Shown one piece after another: positions 33,195-44,919 of a DNA stretch of 64,000 nucleotides. A model generated the notes under the pieces. The model saw nothing but the letters and a program-made list of their open reading frames with translations, was not told the DNA's origin and did not search any database. Positions within the stretch are counted from its first letter, which is position 1; every line of letters starts with the position of its first letter. A program made the translations under genes and the position numbers. This DNA is from Gammaproteobacteria bacterium. Lineage in GTDB: Bacteria > Pseudomonadota > Gammaproteobacteria > Pseudomonadales > JADFDG01. Location: NCBI GenBank assembly GCA_018262975.1, contig JADFDG010000019.1, positions 1-64,000 on the forward strand. The letters are read 5' to 3'.

Positions 33195-33413
33195 TCAGCG
33201 CACCCGGAAGGTGATGCGACCCTTGGTGAGGTCGTACGGGGTCAGTTCGACCTTGACCTTGTCGCCGGTGAGGATGCGGATGTAGTTCTTGCGCATCTTG
33301 CCGGAAATGTGGGCGGTCACGACGTGGCCGTTTTCCAGCTCGACGCGGAACATGGTGTTCGGGAGGGTTTCGGTGACAACCCCTTCCATCTCGATGACGT
33401 CGTCTTTCGACAT
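33195..33413 (-). CDS. infA: Translation initiation factor IF-1
   Basis: A 72-residue factor, the exact usual length. [39 protein letters not shown] and [14 protein letters not shown] are all conserved. Its position after clpA on the opposite strand is the conserved order. Confidence 0.98.
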   Translation of the reverse strand: MSKDDVIEMEGVVTETLPNTMFRVELENGHVVTAHISGKMRKNYIRILTGDKVKVELTPYDLTKGRITFRVR

Positions 33414-33512
33414 GAATCCTCAGCCTGGTACAGGTGGCGCAAACAGCGGGGGGTGCCCCGCGGAAGGGCGCCACTGTAGCCGAAACCGGCCCGAGCCGGA
33501 AGTGGCGGGGCC

Positions 33513-34262
33513 TTACAGGGGGGGCAGGGAGGTGCTGGCGGGCCGGTAGCCGTCGGGGTCGGGGCGCAGCCACTGGTGGCCGTCGAAGTACTCCAGCGGC
33601 TGGTACTCGCGCTTGTAGCTCATCTTCCGGCACTGGCGGATCCAGTAGCCGAGGTAGACGTAGCCGAGGCCGCGCTTGCGGGCCTCCATGACCTGCCAGA
33701 GGATCACGTAGCGCCCGGGGCTGCGAGGCTCCTCGTCCGGGTCGTAGAAGGTGTAGACCGCCGACATGCCGCCATCCACGTGGTCGACCACGGCCAGCGC
33801 CACCAGCCGGCCGTCGGCGCGGAACTCGTAAAAGCGGGAGTTGCCCCACGAGCACAGCAGGAACGAGCGGAACTGGTTGCGGCTGGGCGGGTACATGTCG
33901 CCGTCCTGGTGACGGGCGTTGATGTACTTCTCGTACAGCGCGTAGTACTCGGGCGTGTAGCGCGGCGGGGCGGAAATCACCATCAGGTCGGCGTTGCGTG
34001 CCAGGCAGCGGCGCTGCGTGCGCGTCGGCTCGAAGGCGTGGGCGGCGATACGCACCGGGATGCAGGCGTGGCAGGTGCCACAGTGCGGGCGGTAGATGAA
34101 GTCGCCGCTACGGCGGAACCCCACCGCGGTCAGCTGCGAATAGACGTCGGCCGACACCTCGGTCTTGGGATCGAGGAACAGGGTCACGGCCTCGCGGTCC
34201 GGCAGGTAACTGCAACGGTGCGCGGGCGTGCAATAGAACTTGAGAGTCTGGAGGTTGCTCAT
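33513..34262 (-). CDS. bpt: Aspartate/glutamate leucyltransferase (Bpt)
   Basis: A 249-residue tRNA-protein transferase that adds leucine to N-terminal Asp or Glu, turning them into ClpS substrates. The signature CGTCHACIPVRI, SNFKxSRSQ-type segment and C-terminal YIGYWIxxxxKMxYK pattern (YLGYWIRQCRKMSYKREYQP here) are those of the Bpt/Ate1 fold. The start is the ATG ahead of SNLQTLKFY. Pairs with aat 60 bp upstream on the same strand. Confidence 0.92.
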   Translation of the reverse strand: MSNLQTLKFYCTPAHRCSYLPDREAVTLFLDPKTEVSADVYSQLTAVGFRRSGDFIYRPHCGTCHACIPVRIAAHAFEPTRTQRRCLARNADLMVISAPPRYTPEYYALYEKYINARHQDGDMYPPSRNQFRSFLLCSWGNSRFYEFRADGRLVALAVVDHVDGGMSAVYTFYDPDEEPRSPGRYVILWQVMEARKRGLGYVYLGYWIRQCRKMSYKREYQPLEYFDGHQWLRPDPDGYRPASTSLPPL

Positions 34263-34323
34263 GCGATGCCGGCAGCCCTGGATAGCCCGAGTGTAGGCCA
34301 GCAAGGGCGGGACCGGAACGGGG

Positions 34324-35043
34324 TCAGTTACAGTCCGGCGCCGGATCGATACGCCAGTCGGGTGGGGGTTGCGCCACGGCGTCGGCCACGATGCCGGCGA
34401 AGGTCGCCCGCGGCATGAAGGCGGCGCCGAAACGCGCCAGGTGCGCGGTCTGCATCTGGCAATCCACCAGCGGGAAGTCCCAGGCAGCCAGCTGGCGGCA
34501 GAGTACGGCGAACGCGGCCTTGGAGGCGTCGTCGGCGCGGGCAAACATCGATTCGCCGAAGAACATGCGTCCCAGCGCCACCCCGTACAGGCCGCCGGCC
34601 AGTTCGCCGTCCTGCCAGGCTTCCACGGAATGGGCGTGCCCTGCCTCATGCAGGCGTACATACGCCTCGATCATCTCGCGGGTGATCCAGGTGCCGGCCT
34701 GCCCGTCGCGCGGCGCCGTCGCACAGGCCTCGATCACCGCGCGGAAGGCGCGGTCAACGGTGAAGGTGAACGTCTGCCGGTTGAGGGTACGGCGCAGCGA
34801 GCGGCCGATGTGTACCTGCGCCGGGTCGAGCACGAAGCGCGGATCAGGTGACCACCAGAGGATCGGGTCGCCGGTGCTGAACCAGGGGAAGATTCCGCGC
34901 GAATAGGCGGCCACCAGGCGCTCGACGGAGAGGTCGCCGCCGACGGCCAGCAGGCCGTCAGGGTCGCGCAGTGCGCGCGTGAGCGGCGGGAAGGCGTGCG
35001 GGTCGTCGCCAAGCAGGGCCAGCCGGATGCCTGCGCCTGCCAT
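34324..35043 (-). CDS. aat: Leucyl/phenylalanyl-tRNA-protein transferase
   Basis: A 239-residue enzyme that adds Leu or Phe to N-terminal Lys or Arg. Seen: [45 protein letters not shown] and [18 protein letters not shown], the diagnostic Aat blocks. It shares the N-degron role with bpt, clpS and clpA, all within 5 kb. Confidence 0.96.
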   Translation of the reverse strand: MAGAGIRLALLGDDPHAFPPLTRALRDPDGLLAVGGDLSVERLVAAYSRGIFPWFSTGDPILWWSPDPRFVLDPAQVHIGRSLRRTLNRQTFTFTVDRAFRAVIEACATAPRDGQAGTWITREMIEAYVRLHEAGHAHSVEAWQDGELAGGLYGVALGRMFFGESMFARADDASKAAFAVLCRQLAAWDFPLVDCQMQTAHLARFGAAFMPRATFAGIVADAVAQPPPDWRIDPAPDCN

Positions 35044-35064
35044 GACGGACGACCCGCGGGTCGC

Positions 35065-36033
<969 letters not shown>

Positions 36034-36111
36034 TCATTCTGCAGGGAGGGCGTGCGGTGGCCATGATAAGGCAAGGCGGGTGGCGATGGGTTTGATCCTG
36101 CCGGCAACCGC

Positions 36112-37017
36112 TCAGGGCTCGTCCGCATTGACAAGATGGGTGGAGGCGCCGAAGCGGCGTGACAGGTTGAAGCCGATGGTCCAGCCAACCGGCGTGGACA
36201 CCAGCGGGCTGTCGGCGAACGACGCGTCGTCCAGCAGTTCGGCGCGCACGAACAGCGAGGCGCTGCTGACGCCGCTGCGCCGCGAGAGGCGCCAGGTCAG
36301 GTGCGAGCCGCCGTAGCCGCCGTCGGCCTCGTAGGCCGGGCGGGTGGCGGTGGCGTACGCCGGGTCCACGCCGTAGAAGTAGTCCTGGTAGGCACGTTCG
36401 GCGAAGGTTGCCGCGGCGCTCATCCCCCACGACCAGCCGCCGCCCAGGCGGTGGTCCAGTGACAGGCCCGGCTCGATGCGCGAGCCGACGTTGTGCAGGC
36501 CGCCATCGTAGATCGCCAGCGCGGCACGCCACGGCAGGCGCACGTTCAGGCGCCAGCGGCCGTCTGCCGATGACCACGCCTGCCAGCGCAGGCGCAGGCC
36601 GGGTTCCACCAGGGCGTGCAGGTCCGGCATGCCGGCACGTTCGGGGTTGTCGCCGGTGCTGGACGGCGGGTTGGCCGACAGCACGGCATCAACGGCCAGC
36701 GCCGGTCGCCGCCACAGCACGCCGCGGCCGCCTTCGTGGCCGAGCAGCACGCGGTCCGAGCGCCAGGTGAACCAGGGGTAGGGCAGGCCGTAGGTGCTGT
36801 AGTGCTCCGAGCCCGGGTAGTCGCGCACCCAGGCGCCGGCGATGCCCAGGCCCCACTCCCAGCGCGGCAGGCCGCGCGGCGCGCCGCCGGCCGGTGGCGC
36901 TGCGCTGGCAGCGGCCGGGCCAGTCGCGGCCGGTACGGGTTCCGTGGCCACGGCGGCGGACGGGGCCAGCGCCAACGGGGCGGCAAGCAGCAGGGCGCAC
37001 GCGGGGAGCCGGTTCAT
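36112..37017 (-). CDS. MipA/OmpV-family outer-membrane protein
   Basis: A 301-residue exported protein: signal peptide (residues about 1-24), Ala/Pro-rich linker, then the barrel region beginning EWGLGIAGAWVRDYPGSEHY, which is the MipA/OmpV opening. The family includes scaffold proteins of murein hydrolases and porin-like barrels. The end STHLVNADEP lacks the usual final aromatic. It lies between trxB and the divergent ftsK, an addition to the canonical order. Confidence 0.85.
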   Translation of the reverse strand: MNRLPACALLLAAPLALAPSAAVATEPVPAATGPAAASAAPPAGGAPRGLPRWEWGLGIAGAWVRDYPGSEHYSTYGLPYPWFTWRSDRVLLGHEGGRGVLWRRPALAVDAVLSANPPSSTGDNPERAGMPDLHALVEPGLRLRWQAWSSADGRWRLNVRLPWRAALAIYDGGLHNVGSRIEPGLSLDHRLGGGWSWGMSAAATFAERAYQDYFYGVDPAYATATRPAYEADGGYGGSHLTWRLSRRSGVSSASLFVRAELLDDASFADSPLVSTPVGWTIGFNLSRRFGASTHLVNADEP

Positions 37018-37115
37018 CGGGCCGAATTCCTCACTACGGATGCGATGGATTCCCTACAATAACCGGCCATGCAACGACTGCCGAGTTTTCCGTACATGCT
37101 GTCGAGTACCGCCAC

Positions 37116-39458
37116 GTGACGCGCAAGGCCAAGGCAAGTTCCCTGCCGGACGTGGCCCGTCGGCGCCTGCGCGAGGCGCTGGGCATCGGCCTGCTGGCAC
37201 TGGCGGCACTGGTGGCGTTGTCACTGTCCACCTACTTCCGCAACGATCCCGGCTGGTCGCACATGGGCCAGAGCGGCCCGGTGGTGAACTCCGGCGGGTT
37301 CATCGGTGCATGGGTTGCCGACATCCTGTTCGTGCTGGCCGGTTACCTGGCGTGGCTGCTCCCGCTGGTGCTGGCCCTGCGCGGCTGGTTCATCGTGCGC
37401 CACCCGCTGGAAGTGGTGGACATCCCGCCGCCGCAGCGCTGGTTGCGCCGCGGCGCCTGGGTGGTGCTGGTGCTGGCCGGCTGCGCGCTGTTGTCCATCC
37501 ATTTCACGGTGCCGAAGTCCGGCGTGGCTGGCATGGCCGAGACGCTGCAGGAAGTGCTGCCGGAAACGGCCGGCGGCATCATCGGTTCGGTCATCGGGCG
37601 CGCGTCGCTGGCCGCGTTCAACCTTATCGGCAGCACGCTGCTGCTGCTGGCGCTGCTGCTGGCCGCCATCCGCGTGGTGACCGACGTGTCCTGGCTGCGT
37701 GTCGCCGAGACCACCGGGCAATGGACGCTCGCCCTGGTCGACTGGCTCAGGCAGTCGTTCGAGGACCGCCGCCAGCGCGTGGTGGTCGAGCGCGAGGCCG
37801 AGGTGCTGGTGGAAAAGCGCGAGGCTGCCTTCCGCGAGCACCAGGCCAAAGTCGAGAACCGCAAACCGCCGGAGATCGCCGAGCCGCCACCGCCGCCCAA
37901 GCCCAGCGTGCGCGTGCAGAAGGAAAAGCAGCGCAACCTGTTCGAAACCGAGGTGAGCGGCGAGTTGCCGCCGCTGTCGCTGCTCGACGCCGTCGACAAG
38001 ACCCAGAAGAAGGGCTACACGCGCGAGGCGCTGGAGTCCATGTCGCGCCTGCTGGAGCTGAAACTGGCCGACTTCGGCATCGAGGCGCAGGTCACCGGCG
38101 TGTTGCCCGGCCCGGTCATCACCCGTTTCGAGATCCAGCCGGCCGCCGGCGTGAAGGTCTCGCGCATCACCAACCTGGCCAAGGACCTGGCGCGTTCGCT
38201 GGCGGTGATCAGCGTGCGCGTCGTCGAGGTGATTCCCGGCAAGACCGTGGTGGGCATCGAGATCCCCAACGAGAAGCGGGAGATGATCAAGCTGTCGGAG
38301 GTGATCGCCTCCGGCGCGTTCGACGAAGCGCAGTCGCCACTGACGCTGGCGCTGGGCAAGGACATTGCCGGCAACCCGGCGGTGGCGGACCTGGCGAAGA
38401 TGCCGCACCTGCTGGTGGCCGGTACCACCGGCTCGGGCAAGTCCGTGGGCCTGAACGCGATGCTGCTGTCGCTGCTGTACAAGTCCACGCCGGAACACGT
38501 GCGCCTGATCCTCATCGACCCGAAGATGCTGGAGCTGGCGGTCTACGACAACATCCCGCACCTGCTCACGCCGGTGGTCACCGACATGAAGGAAGCCGCC
38601 AGCGCGCTGCGCTGGGGCGTGGCCGAGATGGAGCGCCGCTACAAGCTGATGGCGCAGCTGGGCGTGCGCAACCTCGGTGGCTTCAACAAGAAGGTGATGG
38701 ATGCCAAGAAGGCGGGCGAACCGATCAAGGATCCGCTGTGGCGCCAGCAGGACACCGCCACGCAGACCGAGGCGCCGGAACTCACCACGCTGCCGTACGT
38801 GGTCATCGTGGTGGACGAATTCGCCGACATGATGATGGTGGTCGGCAAGAAGGTGGAGGAGCTGATCGCCCGCATCGCCCAGAAGGCGCGCGCCGCCGGC
38901 ATCCACCTGATCCTGGCCACCCAGCGGCCGTCGGTGGACGTGATCACTGGCCTGATCAAGGCCAACGTGCCGTCGCGCATTTCCTTCCAGGTGAGTTCAC
39001 GCATCGACTCGCGCACCGTCATCGACCAGGGCGGCGCCGAACAGCTGCTCGGCCACGGCGACATGCTGTACCTGCCGGTGGGCACCAGCGTGCCCGAGCG
39101 CGTGCACGGTGCGTTCGTGTCCGACGAGGAAGTGCACCGCGTGTGCGACGACTGGCGCCGGCGCGGCGCCCCGAATTACATCGAGGAAATCACCCGCCAG
39201 GCCGAGGACGGCAGCGGTGTCCAGGGTGGTTATGGCGGCGACGGCGAGGAGGGCGGCGATCCCGAGTCCGACCCGCTGTACGACCAGGCGGTGGCCTTCG
39301 TCATCGAATCGGGCCGGGTGTCCATTTCCTCGGTCCAGCGCAAACTCAAGATCGGCTACAACCGCGCAGCCCGGCTGGTGGAAGCGATGGAGGCCGCCGG
39401 CCTCGTCAGCGCCATGCAACCGAACGGCCAGCGCGAGGTCATACGGCCAGGCAGCTGA
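37116..39458 (+). CDS. ftsK: DNA translocase FtsK
   Basis: A 780-residue protein that pumps chromosomal DNA at the division septum and activates XerCD. Four or so hydrophobic helices fill residues 1-180. A charged linker (residues about 200-300) is shorter than in E. coli. The motor has Walker A AGTTGSGKSVGLN and Walker B YVVIVVDEFADMMM. The winged-helix gamma domain DPLYDQAVAFVIESGRVSISSVQR is at the C-terminus. The start is a GTG; no suitable ATG precedes the first helix. Expected in the inner membrane. Confidence 0.95.
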   Translation: MTRKAKASSLPDVARRRLREALGIGLLALAALVALSLSTYFRNDPGWSHMGQSGPVVNSGGFIGAWVADILFVLAGYLAWLLPLVLALRGWFIVRHPLEVVDIPPPQRWLRRGAWVVLVLAGCALLSIHFTVPKSGVAGMAETLQEVLPETAGGIIGSVIGRASLAAFNLIGSTLLLLALLLAAIRVVTDVSWLRVAETTGQWTLALVDWLRQSFEDRRQRVVVEREAEVLVEKREAAFREHQAKVENRKPPEIAEPPPPPKPSVRVQKEKQRNLFETEVSGELPPLSLLDAVDKTQKKGYTREALESMSRLLELKLADFGIEAQVTGVLPGPVITRFEIQPAAGVKVSRITNLAKDLARSLAVISVRVVEVIPGKTVVGIEIPNEKREMIKLSEVIASGAFDEAQSPLTLALGKDIAGNPAVADLAKMPHLLVAGTTGSGKSVGLNAMLLSLLYKSTPEHVRLILIDPKMLELAVYDNIPHLLTPVVTDMKEAASALRWGVAEMERRYKLMAQLGVRNLGGFNKKVMDAKKAGEPIKDPLWRQQDTATQTEAPELTTLPYVVIVVDEFADMMMVVGKKVEELIARIAQKARAAGIHLILATQRPSVDVITGLIKANVPSRISFQVSSRIDSRTVIDQGGAEQLLGHGDMLYLPVGTSVPERVHGAFVSDEEVHRVCDDWRRRGAPNYIEEITRQAEDGSGVQGGYGGDGEEGGDPESDPLYDQAVAFVIESGRVSISSVQRKLKIGYNRAARLVEAMEAAGLVSAMQPNGQREVIRPGS

Positions 39459-39476
39459 TCAAATCCAGGTGAAAAC

Positions 39477-40097
39477 GTGACCCGTCTGATTCTCGCTTTT
39501 GCACTCGTACTGCCCGTGTTCGCCCATGCCACCGACGCGGTGACCCGGCTGGCCGACAAGCTGGCGGCCGCGCGCAGCCTGTCGGCGTCCTTCGAGCAGA
39601 CCGTGGCTGGCGCCAACGGCGCGGTGTCGCAGCGTTCCACCGGCACCATGATGGTGTCCCGCCCGCAACTGTTCCGCTGGGAAGTGCAGACGCCGTTCGC
39701 GCAGCTGATCGTCGCCGACGGCAAGGAGGTGTGGGTGCATGACCCCGACCTCGACCAGGCGGTGGTGCGCCGCTTCGATCGCCAGCTGGCCGATACGCCG
39801 GCACTGCTGTTCGGTGGCGACGCCAGGCGCATCGGCGAGCGCTTCCGGGTGAGCGTGCTGGAAGACAAGGGCGGCAGCCTGCGCTTCGAGCTGTCGCCGG
39901 TCAGCGAGGACGCCCTGTTCGAGACGCTGCGCGTGGGCTTCAAGGGCGACGCGCTGCGCGACATGACCCTGGTGGATGGCCTGGGCCAGAAGACCACCAT
40001 CACCTTCAGCGACGTGAAACTCAACCCGGCCATTCCGCCGGCGCGTTTCGTGTTCACGCCGCCGCCCGGCACCGACGTGATCCGTGAAACGGACTGA
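39477..40097 (+). CDS. lolA: Periplasmic lipoprotein chaperone LolA
   Basis: A 206-residue carrier that takes lipoproteins from LolCDE to LolB. Signal peptide (residues about 1-20, ending AHA), then the LolA barrel with SASFEQTV and GTMMVSRPQLFRWEV. GTG start preceded by AGGTG. Its last bases overlap the start of rarA by 14, so the two are coupled. Confidence 0.92.
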   Translation: MTRLILAFALVLPVFAHATDAVTRLADKLAAARSLSASFEQTVAGANGAVSQRSTGTMMVSRPQLFRWEVQTPFAQLIVADGKEVWVHDPDLDQAVVRRFDRQLADTPALLFGGDARRIGERFRVSVLEDKGGSLRFELSPVSEDALFETLRVGFKGDALRDMTLVDGLGQKTTITFSDVKLNPAIPPARFVFTPPPGTDVIRETD

Positions 40098-41469
40098 CGC
40101 GCAACCGGACCTGCTTGCCGGCGAGCCCGATCTTGCCGGCATGCCGCTGGCCGCGCGCCTGCGGCCGCGCAACCTCGCCGAGTACGTCGGCCAGCAACAC
40201 CTGGTGGGTCCCGGCAAGCCGCTGCGCAAGGCGGTGGAAACCGGCCACCTGCATTCGATGATCCTCTGGGGGCCGCCCGGCGTGGGCAAGACCACGCTGG
40301 CGAAGTTGTGCGCCACCCAGGTGGATGCGCGCTTCGAGACGATCTCTGCCGTGCTGGCGGGCGTGAAGGAAATCCGCGAGGTGGTCGAGCGGGCCCGCCA
40401 GGCACTGTCCCAGGGGTGCCGCACGGTGCTGTTCGTCGACGAGGTGCACCGCTTCAACAAGGCGCAGCAGGACGCGTTCCTGCCGCACGTGGAGGAGGGG
40501 CTGCTCACCTTCATCGGCGCCACCACCGAGAACCCGTCGTTCGAGCTCAACAGCGCGCTGCTGTCACGGGCGCGCGTCTACGTGTTGAAGCCGATCCCGG
40601 CCGAAGACCTGGCAGCGCTGCTTGATCGCGCGCTCACCGACCCGGTACGTGGCCTGGCCGGCGGGCATGTCACTTTGACCGCCGACGCGCGCGAACGGCT
40701 GTTGCTGGCCGCCGACGGCGACGCGCGCCGCCTGCTGAACCTGCTGGAAATCGCCCACGACCTGGTCGACGAGGCGGACGGCGCGCGAACCATCGATGCC
40801 GCCGCGCTCGATGAAGTGCTGCGCACCGGTACGCGCCGCTTCGACAAGGGCGGTGACGTCTTTTACGACCAGATTTCCGCGCTGCACAAGTCGGTGCGCG
40901 GCTCCAGTGCCGACGGCGCGCTGTACTGGCTGGCGCGCATGCTCGACGGCGGCTGCGACCCGCTGTACATCGCCCGCCGCGTGGTGCGCATGGCCAGCGA
41001 GGACATCGGCAACGCCGACCCGCGCGCGCTGGACCTCGCCATGGCGGCATGGGACGTGCAGGAACGCCTCGGCAGTCCGGAAGGTGAACTGGCCATCGCG
41101 CAGGCGGTGGTGTACATGGCGGTGGCGCCCAAGAGCAACGCCGTCTACAAGGCGTACAACCAGGCCATGGACTACGTGCGCGGCCGCGGCAGCGAGGAAG
41201 TGCCGCTGCACATCCGCAATGCGCCCACGAAGCTGATGGGCGAACTGGGCCACGGCGCCGAATACCATTACGCGCACGACTGGCCGGGCGCCTACGTACC
41301 CGGCGAGAACTACCTGCCCGAATCGAGCCGCGACGTGCGCTTCTACCAGCCGGTCGATCGCGGCCTCGAGCAGCGCATCGCCGAGAAGATGGCCCACTGG
41401 CGCGCGCTGGACGCCGCCAGCGACTGGCAGCGCTACGGCGCGCCGCGCAAACCCGCGAGGAAGCCCTGA
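40084..41469 (+). CDS. rarA: Replication-associated recombination protein A (RarA/MgsA)
   Basis: A 461-residue AAA+ protein that acts at stalled replication forks. The Walker A is GPPGVGKTTLAKL, the Walker B VLFVDEVHRFNKAQQ, and the C-terminal oligomerisation half AMKYNKP-like region is represented by SNAVYKAYNQAMDYVRGR. The GTG start lies inside lolA. Its stop overlaps the crcB start by one base. Confidence 0.95.
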   Translation: MKRTDAQPDLLAGEPDLAGMPLAARLRPRNLAEYVGQQHLVGPGKPLRKAVETGHLHSMILWGPPGVGKTTLAKLCATQVDARFETISAVLAGVKEIREVVERARQALSQGCRTVLFVDEVHRFNKAQQDAFLPHVEEGLLTFIGATTENPSFELNSALLSRARVYVLKPIPAEDLAALLDRALTDPVRGLAGGHVTLTADARERLLLAADGDARRLLNLLEIAHDLVDEADGARTIDAAALDEVLRTGTRRFDKGGDVFYDQISALHKSVRGSSADGALYWLARMLDGGCDPLYIARRVVRMASEDIGNADPRALDLAMAAWDVQERLGSPEGELAIAQAVVYMAVAPKSNAVYKAYNQAMDYVRGRGSEEVPLHIRNAPTKLMGELGHGAEYHYAHDWPGAYVPGENYLPESSRDVRFYQPVDRGLEQRIAEKMAHWRALDAASDWQRYGAPRKPARKP

Positions 41470-41849
41470 TGAATGCCCAGGTCCTGTTGGCGGTGGCGGC
41501 CGGTGGCGCGCTCGGCTCGGTCGGTCGGTACCTGGTCGCGTCGGTCTGGTTGCCGCCGGCCGGTCCGCACGCGCTGCCCTGGGGCACGCTGGCGGTGAAC
41601 ATCGCCGGCTCGTTCCTGTATGGCCTGCTGTTCGCCGTGCTGACCCAGTACCTGCCGGCCAGTGGTACACTGCGCGTCGCGCTGCTGGCCGGTTTTCTCG
41701 GTGGTTTCACCACGTTTTCCAGCTTTTCCTTCGAGACCGTGCGCCTGTTCCAGGAAGGCCAGCCGGCACTCGCCATCGTCTATGTCCTTGCCAGCGTGCT
41801 GAGCTGCCTGCTCGCCGTGTGGCTGGGACTGGCGCTCGTCAAACCGTAA
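41469..41849 (+). CDS. crcB: Fluoride channel CrcB (Fluc)
   Basis: A 126-residue membrane protein with four hydrophobic segments that exports fluoride as a dimer. The characteristic GGFTTFSSFSFET pore motif and NIAGSFLYG are present. It overlaps rarA and precedes serS by 15 bp. No fluoride riboswitch was seen upstream, as expected for an in-operon position. Confidence 0.95.
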   Translation: MNAQVLLAVAAGGALGSVGRYLVASVWLPPAGPHALPWGTLAVNIAGSFLYGLLFAVLTQYLPASGTLRVALLAGFLGGFTTFSSFSFETVRLFQEGQPALAIVYVLASVLSCLLAVWLGLALVKP

Positions 41850-43151
<1,302 letters not shown>

Positions 43152-43160
43152 GGCCCTTCC

Positions 43161-43230
43161 TGTAGAGAGGGGGCCATGCCCCCGACGCTTTTGCCTTCTT
43201 GGGCAATCGGGGGCATGGCCCCCTCTCTAC
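43161..43230. repeat. Palindromic intergenic repeat, copy 5 (full)
   Basis: TGTAGAGAGGGGGCCATGCC and its exact inverse arm CCCCCTCTCTAC flank a 14-bp core. Starts nine bases after the serS stop and ends at the stop of the minus-strand YbiB-like gene. Like the other copies it sits in a convergent gap and could end both transcripts. Confidence 0.9.
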
Positions 43231-44243
43231 GAAGAGCGTAGGGCTGTGCGGTCGCGTGATTCCCACCATTGTTCGGCGAGCGCCTGGGCGTCGGCCTGGC
43301 TGGCGGCCTTGCCCAGCCAGTACAGCGTCATCGCCACGGTGCCGGTGATGGCAGCCACTCCGTAAGGGTGCGCGCGCTCGCCGCGCCACACCGCGCGCAA
43401 CGCGTCGACATCCAGCGCCTCTTCCTTGTCCTGCCTGCCATCCAGCAACGCCGGCCATTCCTCGTTGAATTGCGCGCCGTCCACCACCCGTTGCACGGCG
43501 GTAATCGCGTCCGGGCGTCGCTCGGTTTCACCGGCTTCGCCCTTGAACACCGCCAGGTTGCGATAACCCAGCAGCACGGCCGACTCCTGGTGGATGGGCC
43601 GGTAGCTCGGGTGGAAAATGCCGTGGAAAACCAGCGTGGCATCCGCCGGGTTGAGCATGCGCGACACGGTGTGCACCGGTGAGCGCAGGCCCAGCACGTT
43701 GCGCAGGCTGATGATCTCCGCCAGCTTCGGTGCGAACACCGCCAACGGCAGGTACGCAAAGCCGCGGCCATCCAGTTGCCTGCGCGCGTCGTCGAGCGTG
43801 CGCGCCAAGGGGATGCCCAGTGCGGCCAGCGCGTCCTCGGTGTACAGGCGGTTGAGCGTGTGGCCGCCGGCACCGTGCATCAGTACGCGCACGCCGTTGG
43901 CGGCCAGCAGCAGGCACGCGGCCAGGTACCAGGGCAGGTGGTTCTTCTTGCCCGCGTACGAGGCCCAGTCGATGTCGGCGCGCAGCGCGGTGCGCTCCGG
44001 CGGCATGGCCGCGCGGGCCGCACGCGTGAAACCGGCGATTTCCTCGCCGGTTTCCTCTTTCACGCGCAACAGCGTCAGGAAGGCGCCCAGCTGGATGTCC
44101 AGCACCTCGCCGCGCAGGATCATCGACATCGCCTCGAAGGCTTCCTGCTCGCTGAGCGCCCGCGAACCCCTGCGGCCCTTGCCGAGGATGCGCACGTATT
44201 GTGCGAACGGGTGCTCGAAGTCCTTGTAGTGGTTGCCGGTCAT
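43227..44243 (-). CDS. ybiB: YbiB/TrpD2-family protein
   Basis: A 338-residue relative of anthranilate phosphoribosyltransferase (TrpD2 subgroup). In E. coli YbiB binds nucleic acid instead of acting in tryptophan synthesis. Seen: MTGNHYKDFEHPFAQYVRILGKGRRGSRALS at the start and HGAGGHTLNRLYTEDAL in the cleft. The family is often linked to dsr/tus sulfur-relay genes, as here, where it is the last of the run tusD-C-B-E-ybiB. Confidence 0.85.
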   Translation of the reverse strand: MTGNHYKDFEHPFAQYVRILGKGRRGSRALSEQEAFEAMSMILRGEVLDIQLGAFLTLLRVKEETGEEIAGFTRAARAAMPPERTALRADIDWASYAGKKNHLPWYLAACLLLAANGVRVLMHGAGGHTLNRLYTEDALAALGIPLARTLDDARRQLDGRGFAYLPLAVFAPKLAEIISLRNVLGLRSPVHTVSRMLNPADATLVFHGIFHPSYRPIHQESAVLLGYRNLAVFKGEAGETERRPDAITAVQRVVDGAQFNEEWPALLDGRQDKEEALDVDALRAVWRGERAHPYGVAAITGTVAMTLYWLGKAASQADAQALAEQWWESRDRTALRSS

Positions 44244-44245
44244 GG

Positions 44246-44596
44246 TCAGAAACAGTTGGTGGGGCGGGGCAGGCCGGCGATCCTGGCGATGATCAGGGCC
44301 GGGCTTTGTTTCGACGGAAACAGCTGCATCAGGTAGGCGCTGGTGCCCTTGTCCGGGCCCAGTGCCTTACCCACCGCCTTCACCAGCACGCGGGTGGCCG
44401 GTGACAGGCGGTGCTCGGCGTAGAAGGCGCGCAGTACGTCGATCACCGCCCAGTGCTCGTCACCGAGCGTGATGTCGGCTTCCGCGGCCAGCGCCGTCGC
44501 CACCTCGCGGTCCCATTCCGACAGCTGTTTCAGGTAACCGTCGCGATCGCGCGCCAGCGTGCGCGTGCCCACCTGCAGGTCGTGTTCGCCGGCCAT
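44246..44596 (-). CDS. tusE: Sulfur-relay protein TusE (DsrC-like)
   Basis: A 116-residue protein that accepts sulfur from TusBCD and passes it to MnmA. The C-terminal tail is RIAGLPRPTNCF with one conserved cysteine next to last, and no second cysteine as in DsrC, which fits the tRNA-thiolation role rather than dissimilatory sulfite reduction. It starts close upstream of ybiB. Confidence 0.9.
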   Translation of the reverse strand: MAGEHDLQVGTRTLARDRDGYLKQLSEWDREVATALAAEADITLGDEHWAVIDVLRAFYAEHRLSPATRVLVKAVGKALGPDKGTSAYLMQLFPSKQSPALIIARIAGLPRPTNCF

Positions 44597-44600
44597 GTGC

Positions 44601-44912
44601 TCAGAACCAGCTCGCCGTGCGCGGGCAGCGCTCGGTCAGTTCGACGAAGCCGTTGTCGTCCACCAGGCGCACGCCCGGGTGCAGGCGATGGGCCAAGCCG
44701 CGGGCGTCAATGTCCGGCAACAAGGCGTACAACTGCACGCCCGTGGCGGCCGCCTCGCGCAGCAATTGCGACGGCCCGGGCGCGTGGGCAACGGCCGCGT
44801 ACACGCCGTCGCCGGTCAGCAGGAGGGTGTCGCCGGCGCCGGCCACGCGCAGCGCGTCGGCCAGGGCGGTGCCGGCGGTCGGTGCGGTGCTGACGATGTG
44901 CAGGGTGCTCAT
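44601..44912 (-). CDS. tusB: Sulfurtransferase complex subunit TusB
   Basis: A 103-residue DsrH-like subunit of the TusBCD complex. Start MSTLHIVSTAPTAG, with the family LLLTGDGVYAAV. It lies in the run tusD-C-B-E with short gaps (four bases to tusE). Confidence 0.88.
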   Translation of the reverse strand: MSTLHIVSTAPTAGTALADALRVAGAGDTLLLTGDGVYAAVAHAPGPSQLLREAAATGVQLYALLPDIDARGLAHRLHPGVRLVDDNGFVELTERCPRTASWF

Positions 44913-44919
44913 GCGGGAC

